A stretch of 11,149 bases of DNA, from NCBI GenBank assembly GCA_016177265.1, contig JACOVP010000024.1, positions 1 to 11,149 on the forward strand. The letters run 5' to 3'. Origin of the DNA: Candidatus Woesearchaeota archaeon. GTDB taxonomy: Archaea > Nanobdellota > Nanobdellia > SCGC-AAA011-G17 > UBA489. Positions within the stretch are counted from its first letter, which is position 1, and each line of letters starts with the position of its first letter. The notes under the pieces are model-generated. The model saw only the letters and a program-made list of their open reading frames with translations, searched no databases and had not been told where the DNA came from. A program made the translations under genes and the position numbers. Shown here piece by piece: positions 6,382-11,149 of the stretch.

Positions 6382-7094
6382 GGCATTTTCTCTCTCGGGC
6401 ACAGATCAGTTTTGAATATCTTGCTTTGGCTGGCATTCTTCTAGCTATCCTGATCCCTATCATCTATACTTCTCTCTCTACTGTTTATGACCAGCATAAA
6501 ATAAGCAGTGTTGATGATATCGTTTCTCAGCTTGCTTCCAAGGCGGATGATGTCTATAAACTTGGACCTGGGAACAAAGACACCCTCCAAATCGTTATTC
6601 CAGCAGGCATCACAGGAGCTACTGTTGCAGGCAATGAGATCTCCCTTCAGACGACGTTGAGAAATCAGAATGCGACTGTTCGCAAATTTACCGAACCTAA
6701 CGTCATCGGTTCTTTTGATATTATGCAAGGAGAATATTATATTCCTATCAAGGCACTTAACCACTCGCTTGTTCGGATAGGATCCGGTCCTTTTCTCCTT
6801 AACATCAATCCTAGCTGCATAGAGGCTCCTAGTTTTGCTAATCCGCAGACGATTACGATTTATGGAGATGATTTTTCTTCAACCTCTATTCTCCTCAAGA
6901 ATAATGTTCCCTTTACACAGACACTCTACCAAGTTGTTGATGCTGGAACTCTTACCTTCATTGCTAATCCAACAGAATTTCCAGTGCAACCGCCTCCTTC
7001 TGGAACTCCTTTTAATTTCACTGTCACTGATAAGGGCAAGACTTCTAATCTTTTGATATTTTTGGTTTTTCCCAGCCCTCAGAAGTGCCCTTAA
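6378..7094 (+). CDS. Class III signal peptide protein, possible IPT/TIG fold
   Basis: 238 residues. The N-terminus MRHFLSRAQISFEYLALAGI is a class III (type IV pilin-like) signal: a short basic leader, expected cleavage between Ala8 and Gln9, the QxSxEY signature and Glu13 as the conserved fifth mature residue. A hydrophobic helix then runs to about residue 33. Such proteins are processed by a prepilin peptidase (PibD/FlaK/EppA type) and assembled into pili or surface structures. The exterior has beta strands. Residues 146-235 begin with PSFANPQTITIYGDDF and resemble an IPT/TIG immunoglobulin-like fold, which is a weaker call. The gene is coupled to the upstream EF-hand protein by an ATGA overlap. 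No pilus ATPase or membrane platform gene is in the window, so a minor pilin or a stand-alone surface protein are both possible. Confidence 0.85.
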   Translation: MRHFLSRAQISFEYLALAGILLAILIPIIYTSLSTVYDQHKISSVDDIVSQLASKADDVYKLGPGNKDTLQIVIPAGITGATVAGNEISLQTTLRNQNATVRKFTEPNVIGSFDIMQGEYYIPIKALNHSLVRIGSGPFLLNINPSCIEAPSFANPQTITIYGDDFSSTSILLKNNVPFTQTLYQVVDAGTLTFIANPTEFPVQPPPSGTPFNFTVTDKGKTSNLLIFLVFPSPQKCP

Positions 7095-7103
7095 TCTCAT
7101 AAG

Positions 7104-7112
7104 TTTTATAAA
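7104..7112 (+). promoter_or_regulatory. srp54 promoter (TATA box)
   Basis: TTTTATAAA ends 22 bases before the srp54 ATG at 7135, the spacing of a leaderless archaeal transcript. Confidence 0.62.
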
Positions 7113-7134
7113 TGATGTTCTGTAGGGCTAGCGT

Positions 7135-8475
7135 ATGGTTTTGGATGCATTAGGCAATTCCTTGAAAAATACTCTGAAAAAGCTAGCGCAAGCAGTATTT
7201 GTGAATGACAAACTCTTGGATGAATTAGTGCGTGAGATTCAACGTGCATTGTTACAGGCCGATGTCGATGTCAAACTTGTTTTTGAACTTACGAACAAGA
7301 TTAAGGAGCGGGCTAAGGGAGAAAAACCTCCTAGCGGCGTGACACAACGAGAATACTTAGTGACGATTGTCTATCAAGAACTTGTTAGATTTTTCGGTGA
7401 AGAGAAACATGGGATAACGATAACGAAGAAGAAGCCGTTTATCATTATGATGGTTGGGCTCTATGGCAGCGGAAAAACAACAAACCTTGCAAAAATGGCA
7501 AAATATTATCAGAAGCGAGGATATAAAGTAGCACTAGTAGGATTAGATGTTCACAGACCAGCTGCACCTTTACAACTGAAGCAATTAGCAGACCAATTAA
7601 AAATTCCTAGTTTTATAGAACCTAAAGAGAAAGATGCATTAAAGATATGGAAGAAATTCAGAGATACCTATTCTGCTTTTGATATTTTGTTAGTGGATAC
7701 TGCAGGACGAGATGCCTTAAGCAAGGATTTGATCGCGGAGATTGAGGCCGTGAACAAGGCAGTGCAGGCAGATGAACGGTTACTTGTGATCAGTGCAGAT
7801 ATAGGACAGGCGGCAAGAAAACAAGCGCAACAGTTCCATGACTCTTGTGGAGTGACTGGTGTGATTGTGACAAAATTGGATGGCACTGCAAAGGGAGGGG
7901 GTAGTTTAAGTGCGTGTGCAGCAACCAAAGCTCCGATCAAATTCATTGGTGTTGGAGAAAAATTAGAGGACTTGGAAGAGTTTAATCCTAGTGGCTTTGT
8001 TGGACGACTTCTTGGCATGGGAGACATTGAAGCACTCCTAGAGAAAGCGAAGGAAGCGATTACTGAGGAGCAAGCAGTTGATATTAGTAAAAAGATGATG
8101 GCTGGAGATTTCAATCTCATTGATCTCTATGAACAGTTACGAGCGATGCGGAAGATGGGTCCACTCAGTAAAATTATGGAGATGATTCCTGGGATGGGTC
8201 AACTGAAACTGCCGAAGGAGATGTTGCAGGTGCAGGAAGAAAAAATTATTCTGTGGAAGTACATTATTGATAGTTGTACCAAACAAGAATTGGAGCATCC
8301 AGAAATTTTAACGAAGAGTAGGATTGAAAGAATTGCAAAGGGTGCTGGAGTACAAGTCAAAGACGTTCGGGATTTATTGAAACAGTATAACCAAAGCAAG
8401 AAAATGATGAAGATGATGAAAGGAAAAAGCCCCGAAAAGCTGATGAAAAAAATCGGGACGATGCAATTCAAATAA
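7135..8475 (+). CDS. srp54: Signal recognition particle protein SRP54
   Basis: 446 residues, the usual size for archaeal SRP54, the GTPase that binds signal sequences and SRP RNA. The N domain spans residues 1-95. The G domain has GLYGSGKTT (108-116), DVHRPAAPLQL (138-148), DTAGR (188-192), TKLDGTAKGGGSLSA (246-260) and a GVGEKLEDLEEFNP closing strand. The M domain starts near residue 300, with the methionine-rich MRKMGPLSKIMEMIPGM finger loop region, the SRP RNA-binding signature SRIERIAKGAG (395-405) and a Met/Lys-rich tail (MMKMMKGKSP). It shares the window with its receptor FtsY 4.5 kb upstream but has its own TATA box. DVHRPAAP is a small departure from the more usual DVYRPAA. The identification is secure. 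Confidence 0.98.
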   Translation: MVLDALGNSLKNTLKKLAQAVFVNDKLLDELVREIQRALLQADVDVKLVFELTNKIKERAKGEKPPSGVTQREYLVTIVYQELVRFFGEEKHGITITKKKPFIIMMVGLYGSGKTTNLAKMAKYYQKRGYKVALVGLDVHRPAAPLQLKQLADQLKIPSFIEPKEKDALKIWKKFRDTYSAFDILLVDTAGRDALSKDLIAEIEAVNKAVQADERLLVISADIGQAARKQAQQFHDSCGVTGVIVTKLDGTAKGGGSLSACAATKAPIKFIGVGEKLEDLEEFNPSGFVGRLLGMGDIEALLEKAKEAITEEQAVDISKKMMAGDFNLIDLYEQLRAMRKMGPLSKIMEMIPGMGQLKLPKEMLQVQEEKIILWKYIIDSCTKQELEHPEILTKSRIERIAKGAGVQVKDVRDLLKQYNQSKKMMKMMKGKSPEKLMKKIGTMQFK

Positions 8476-8477
8476 TT

Positions 8478-8825
8478 TTAAAACTTTTGATAGACGTGCA
8501 CAGTTCCATAACTTTCCGGTAATGGTTTTGAACGCCCATTTGGTCCGATACCATGCATACTTTCTCTATCTTCTCGTGTCATTCCATCGGCATATCCCAC
8601 TACAGCCATGATAAATGCTCTGTCTTGAATTTCTCTTTCGCTTAAAGGTCGTTTTCCCTTTGCTATACTTTCTAATACTGTTCTTTCTCTAATCTCTTCT
8701 TCTATACTCTCTAGCGTTCCATTAGGTTCTTCAGAATGATGACCTAGATGTGCTAATCTGCTTGAACCATCGCTTCTTAATGGCTTATCTTTTCCACTAA
8801 ATATATTTCTTGTATCTTCTGTCAT
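8478..8825 (-). CDS. Hypothetical small hydrophilic protein
   Basis: 115 residues, no family recognised. It is strongly charged, with no signal peptide or membrane segment and no cysteines. Residues 38-66 look like a Glu/Arg-rich helix (ESIEEEIRERTVLESIAKG). They are followed by RPLSEREIQDRAFIMAVVGY and then a Gly/Pro/Ser-rich C-terminus ending in YGTVHVYQKF. It converges on srp54 with only two bases between the stop codons. A purine-rich GAGGGAG stands just before the ATG, and a TTTAAAAG box (8862-8855, minus strand) stands about 30 bases upstream. The promoter and ribosome-binding context support it being real, but composition is the main evidence. Confidence 0.65.
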   Translation of the reverse strand: MTEDTRNIFSGKDKPLRSDGSSRLAHLGHHSEEPNGTLESIEEEIRERTVLESIAKGKRPLSEREIQDRAFIMAVVGYADGMTREDRESMHGIGPNGRSKPLPESYGTVHVYQKF

Positions 8826-8854
8826 TTTACTCCCTCACACCTCTTCAATCTCTC

Positions 8855-8862
8855 TTTTAAAT
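8855..8862 (-). promoter_or_regulatory. TATA-like box of the small leftward gene
   Basis: The minus strand reads TTTAAAAG, about 30 bases before the ATG at 8825. This would give a leader of only a few bases, so the purine-rich GAGGGAG before the start may or may not be fully included. Confidence 0.4.
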
Positions 8863-8886
8863 CTCCTATTTTGGGATAAGTAAATC

Positions 8887-8896
8887 CTTATAAACT
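8887..8896 (+). promoter_or_regulatory. Promoter of the zinc-ribbon/bud32 operon
   Basis: CTTATAAACT lies 39 bases before the first ATG, so transcription should begin near 8917 and leave a leader of about 19 bases that contains a ribosome-binding site. Confidence 0.5.
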
Positions 8897-8925
8897 TTTC
8901 TTACCTCTCTATTTTGTCTATAAGT

Positions 8926-8931
8926 GAGGTG
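8926..8931 (+). promoter_or_regulatory. Ribosome-binding site of the zinc-ribbon microprotein
   Basis: GAGGTG ends four bases before the ATG at 8936. Together with the promoter it is the main reason for treating this very short frame as a gene. Confidence 0.55.
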
Positions 8932-8935
8932 TAGT

Positions 8936-9034
8936 ATGTACGTTATCTGCGAGGGGTGTGGCCAACACTTTATCCTTAAGAGTGAGGAAGAGGAACTAGG
9001 GGATTACTACTGTTTGCAGTGCAGGAGCGAATAA
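8936..9034 (+). CDS. 32-residue zinc-ribbon microprotein
   Basis: A 32-codon frame encodes MYVICEGCGQHFILKSEEEE followed by LGDYYCLQCRSE. The pairs CEGC (5-8) and CLQC (26-29) are placed as in a zinc ribbon or rubredoxin-like knuckle, with an aromatic residue after the first pair and a Tyr-Tyr strand before the second, so one bound zinc is likely. It has its own promoter and a GAGGTG ribosome-binding site, and its stop codon is separated by one base from the bud32 start, so the two should be made together. The role is unknown. Co-expression suggests a partner of Bud32 or KEOPS, or a general nucleic-acid-binding finger. The length is near the limit for calling a gene, but the four cysteines, the spacing and the context together make it credible. 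Confidence 0.68.
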   Translation: MYVICEGCGQHFILKSEEEELGDYYCLQCRSE

Positions 9035-9035
9035 G

Positions 9036-9647
9036 ATGAAAGTTATAGCGCAGGGTGCAGAGGCTGTTATTAAGGTTCAAGAAAACATTTTGTATAAAGA
9101 ACGGATTCCTAAAACTTACAGGATTTCTGAGATAGATACCAAATTACGAAAACAGAGGACGAGGAGTGAAGCTAAACTTCTACAGAAAGTAGCAGGAATT
9201 GCGCCACAAGTTTTCGATGTTGATGAAACAAAGATGCTTATCACCATGGAATATCTACAAGGTGATGTGCTAAAAAATGTCTTTGATAAATTGCCTGAAA
9301 ACCAACGGAAAAAAATTTTACGAGAGTTAGGAGAAAAAATAGCAAGATTGCATGACCAGGATATTATCCACGGTGATTTAACAACGACGAATGTGATTTT
9401 GTGCGATGGAGAAGTACGGTTGATTGATTTTGGGTTGGGAATGATCTCGAAGAAAATTGAAGATAGGGCAGTTGATTTACACTTACTGAAACAGGCGTTG
9501 GCAAGCAAGCACTATCAACATAGTGATGAGGCATTTGCACAGATTGTGGAGGGGTATAAACAAAGCAAAGATCATAAGGCTGTTCTTGCGAGATTGGAGA
9601 AGGTTGAGGGGAGAGGAAGGTATAAACAGAAGATACAAGTTTTCTAA
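9036..9647 (+). CDS. bud32: KEOPS complex kinase/ATPase Bud32
   Basis: 203 residues, typical for stand-alone archaeal Bud32, the small atypical kinase/ATPase that works with Kae1 in KEOPS to make t6A at position 37 of ANN-decoding tRNAs. Visible motifs are the GAEA nucleotide loop (7-10), Lys21 in YKER, Glu45 in the RTRSEAKLL helix, MEYLQGD (71-77), the catalytic loop HGDLTTTN (112-119), and DFGLG (131-135). The C-terminal GRGRYKQKI resembles the basic tail of the family. It lacks the larger C-lobe of eukaryotic protein kinases. It is not fused to Kae1, which happens in many Euryarchaeota, and no other KEOPS subunit is in the window. It follows the microprotein after one base, and a tRNA gene lies directly downstream. 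Confidence 0.95.
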   Translation: MKVIAQGAEAVIKVQENILYKERIPKTYRISEIDTKLRKQRTRSEAKLLQKVAGIAPQVFDVDETKMLITMEYLQGDVLKNVFDKLPENQRKKILRELGEKIARLHDQDIIHGDLTTTNVILCDGEVRLIDFGLGMISKKIEDRAVDLHLLKQALASKHYQHSDEAFAQIVEGYKQSKDHKAVLARLEKVEGRGRYKQKIQVF

Positions 9648-9656
9648 AAAGATAAC

Positions 9657-9665
9657 CTTTTAAAG
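9657..9665 (+). promoter_or_regulatory. TATA box upstream of tRNA-Gln
   Basis: CTTTTAAAG lies about 30 bases before the first base of the tRNA, the usual position for an archaeal tRNA promoter. Confidence 0.45.
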
Positions 9666-9690
9666 AATTCTTTCAATAGTTTCTTAGTAT

Positions 9691-9796
9691 AGCCCCGTGG
9701 TCCAGTGGTCAAATTTTGACTCGTGAAAAATGAGCAAGAGACTTCAGACGATGCCCTTTGGAGGCATAAACGGCAGTTCGAATCTGCCCGGGGCAA
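9691..9796 (+). tRNA. tRNA-Gln (anticodon UUG) with enlarged D arm
   Basis: The anticodon arm is ATGCC (9751-9755), loop CTTTGGA (9756-9762, anticodon TTG at 9758-9760) and GGCAT (9763-9767). The T arm is GGCAG (9772-9776), TTCGAAT (9777-9783), CTGCC (9784-9788). Six acceptor pairs are formed by GCCCCG (9692-9697) with CGGGGC (9789-9794). The D arm starts normally (T8, G9, GTCC, AGTGGTCAA), but its 3' strand (GAC at 9747-9749) is reached only after about 33 extra bases. Without 9713-9745 the molecule would be about 73 bases. The pair 1-72 is A-A, where archaeal tRNA-Gln usually has A-U. CCA is not encoded. It may be a functional gene with an unusual intron or a damaged copy. The right half lies at the edge of a foreign-looking region. 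Confidence 0.72.
9713..9745 (+). other. Extra segment in tRNA-Gln D arm, possible intron
   Basis: About 33 AT-rich bases separate the D loop (ending at residue 21, A9712) from the 3' strand of the D stem. Archaea can splice tRNA introns from non-standard places, including the D arm. I looked for a bulge-helix-bulge around the likely borders. I found only partial helices, for example TTTG 9715-9718 with CAGA 9745-9748, and TCGT 9721-9724 with ACGA 9748-9751, neither with supporting outer helices. The borders are therefore approximate, and an insertion that inactivates the tRNA is an alternative. Confidence 0.35.
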
Positions 9797-9852
9797 TTCA
9801 CTTCTCAAACGACCCCGTAAGATTTATGAAGGATAAAAATAATGTAAGGAAT

Positions 9853-10863
9853 ATGAAAGAGGAAAAAGAGAGTCTTCGAGTAGTTTCCCTATTTTCAGGG
9901 TGTGGGGGGCTTGATTTAGGTTTTCATGGTGGTTTTTCATATTTAGGACAAGAATACCCTAAAAATAACTTTGAGATAGTCTTCGCAAATGATATGGTTC
10001 CACAAGCTTGCGAGACTTTTAAAAATAATTTTGGTATGGCTCCTATTTGTGAGGATATTAGACTTATTTTGGAAAAAGATCCATACGCAATTCCTAATTG
10101 TGATATAGTCACTGGAGGTTTCCCTTGTCAGGACTTTAGTCTAGCTGGAAAAAGATTAGGGTTCAATTCTGAAAGAGGATTGCTTTATCAATCAATGAAA
10201 AGCGTCATCGAACTAAAGAAGCCAAAGTTTTTTCTAGCGGAAAATGTAAAAGGATTGTTAAATCTTGGAAACGCTCTAGAGACTATCAAGAATGATTTTA
10301 AAAAGATATTCCCCTCATATGTTGTCACTCACTTTTTATTTAACGCCGCCGATTATGGCGTGCCACAATTACGTGAGAGAGTTTTAATATTCGGAGTTAG
10401 AAAAGATATTTATGATGAGCTCGGTCCATATATTCCTCCCCAGCCTACTTTAGCAAAGTACTCGTGGATTACCGCTAAGCAGGCTATTCATGATTTGGCG
10501 ACTACAAATAAAGACGTACCACATCAAAATGAATATTCAAAAGCAAGAAATTATGGATCACACGCTCAAGGAAATAAGCCTATTAAAGCTAACAAACCAA
10601 GCGTAACAATTAGAGCGGAACACCATGGTAATATCGAGTTTCATTATGCGCAACCTCGAAGACTTACAGTTCGGGAATGCGCACGATTACAATCATTTCC
10701 AGATAATTTTAACTTTTGTGGCGCTCCATCTAATATATATAAGCAAATAGGTAATGCGGTACCACCAGTCTTAGCGTGGCATATCGCAAAATCAATACAG
10801 ACTTATTTAAGAGGCGAAAAATGCGAAATGTCAGTAGAGATCCAAGAATTACTTCTCAAATAA
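9853..10863 (+). CDS. Cytosine-C5 DNA methyltransferase
   Basis: 336 residues from the preferred ATG at 9853. The enzyme transfers a methyl group from S-adenosylmethionine to carbon 5 of cytosine in a specific DNA sequence. Motif I is FSGCGGLDLG (14-23), motif IV is GGFPCQDFS with catalytic Cys92, and motif VI is AENVKG (129-134). Motif VIII is YGVPQLRERV (168-177), motif IX is RRLTVRECARLQSFPD (269-284), and motif X is IYKQIGNAVPP (295-305). The target recognition region between VIII and IX is short (about 90 residues), so the target site cannot be read. Frames open further upstream, to ATG 9826 or into the tRNA at 9730. ATG 9853 places motif I about 14 residues in, as is normal, and avoids the tRNA. 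The following vsr-like gene overlaps its end. A cognate restriction enzyme is not visible and may lie beyond the window. Confidence 0.93.
   Translation: MKEEKESLRVVSLFSGCGGLDLGFHGGFSYLGQEYPKNNFEIVFANDMVPQACETFKNNFGMAPICEDIRLILEKDPYAIPNCDIVTGGFPCQDFSLAGKRLGFNSERGLLYQSMKSVIELKKPKFFLAENVKGLLNLGNALETIKNDFKKIFPSYVVTHFLFNAADYGVPQLRERVLIFGVRKDIYDELGPYIPPQPTLAKYSWITAKQAIHDLATTNKDVPHQNEYSKARNYGSHAQGNKPIKANKPSVTIRAEHHGNIEFHYAQPRRLTVRECARLQSFPDNFNFCGAPSNIYKQIGNAVPPVLAWHIAKSIQTYLRGEKCEMSVEIQELLLK
10811..10816 (+). promoter_or_regulatory. Ribosome-binding site of the vsr-like gene
   Basis: GAGGCG ends four bases before the ATG at 10821, inside the methyltransferase gene. It supports this overlapping start over the ATG at 10863. 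Confidence 0.4.
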
Positions 10864-11149
10864 TGTCGAAGATTCGCTCTAAGAACACTAAACCAGAGAT
10901 TATTCTCGCTAAGTCTCTTAGAAAAAATGGAATTAAATTTAGACGTTATTCAAGTATCTTAGGAACTCCAGATTTCATAATTTATGGAAAGAAATTAGTT
11001 ATATTCTGCGATGGTGATTTTTGGCATGGAAACAACTGGCGTTTGCGTAAACTACGAAGTAGAGCGGCTGAGTTTTCTCCATCAAAAAAGGATTATTGGC
11101 TTAAGAAAATAAAGGTCAACATCGCAAGAGATAAGAAAATAAATAAAAA
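10821..11149 (+). CDS. vsr: Vsr-type DNA mismatch endonuclease, 3' truncated
   Basis: 109 codons are visible before the window ends. Vsr nicks DNA beside T-G mismatches that arise when 5-methylcytosine deaminates, and it is normally encoded beside a C5 methyltransferase, as here. SQIMSKIRSKNTKPE (12-26) is the family N-terminal signature. GTPDFII (48-54) holds the catalytic Asp51, and IFCDGDFWHG (61-70) is the core motif with His69. YWLKKIKVNIARDKK (92-106) is the next conserved helix. Against E. coli Vsr, recalled from memory and aligned without gaps here, His64 is replaced by Asp and the zinc ligand Cys66 by Asp. Many archaeal and bacterial relatives share this DGDFWHG form. The start at 10821 overlaps the methyltransferase by 43 bases; it is preferred to ATG 10863 because the extra residues match the family. 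Confidence 0.88.
   Translation, partial: MRNVSRDPRITSQIMSKIRSKNTKPEIILAKSLRKNGIKFRRYSSILGTPDFIIYGKKLVIFCDGDFWHGNNWRLRKLRSRAAEFSPSKKDYWLKKIKVNIARDKKINK

Noticed and set aside
7668..8120. A 150-codon open frame on the minus strand
   Set aside because: It lies antisense to the srp54 G and M domains and its product has no recognisable motif.
9730..9852. N-terminal extension of the methyltransferase starting inside the tRNA
   Set aside because: The first codons coincide with the tRNA D arm, anticodon and T arm, and the extension has no methyltransferase motif. ATG 9853 gives a normal N-terminus.

Overview
The window looks like a piece of an archaeal chromosome, most likely from a DPANN-type lineage such as Woesearchaeota or Pacearchaeota; that placement is inference. 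The supporting evidence is archaeal TATA boxes about 22-26 bases before many start codons, which implies leaderless transcripts. The archaeal SRP pair FtsY and SRP54, a stand-alone Bud32 kinase, a class III (archaellin/pilin-type) signal peptide and a tRNA gene without encoded CCA also support it.

Layout. At 1-182 (minus) is the start of a gene whose N-terminus resembles archaeal Fic-family proteins; it runs off the left edge. At 304-437 (plus) is a short, frameshifted remnant of the tRNA pseudouridine synthase gene truD, still behind a promoter. At 443-1231 (minus) is a predicted lipoprotein. From 1322 to 8475 everything is on the plus strand. ftsY is followed without a gap by a small site-2-type membrane metalloprotease gene. 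Next come a lipoprotein carrying a DsbA-like domain without its active-site cysteines, a single-pass membrane protein with a cysteine-rich exterior, and a dockerin-like EF-hand exported protein. The last of these overlaps by 4 bases a class III signal peptide protein, and then comes srp54. So the two SRP GTPases bracket a block of membrane and exported proteins, each transcription unit having its own promoter. A small hypothetical gene (8478-8825, minus) converges on srp54.

From 8936 a 32-residue zinc-ribbon microprotein gene is followed after one base by bud32 (KEOPS complex, tRNA t6A synthesis). Then comes a tRNA-Gln(UUG) gene with about 33 extra bases in its D arm and an A1-A72 mismatch. 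Directly downstream are a cytosine-C5 DNA methyltransferase and an overlapping, right-truncated Vsr-type endonuclease gene. This arrangement suggests the left edge of a modification/defence island at a tRNA gene.

Two translation modes are visible. Most first genes appear leaderless, while the microprotein, the dockerin-like gene and vsr have purine-rich ribosome-binding sequences. No CRISPR array, transposase or integrase is seen, and no gene-free stretch exceeds 300 bases.
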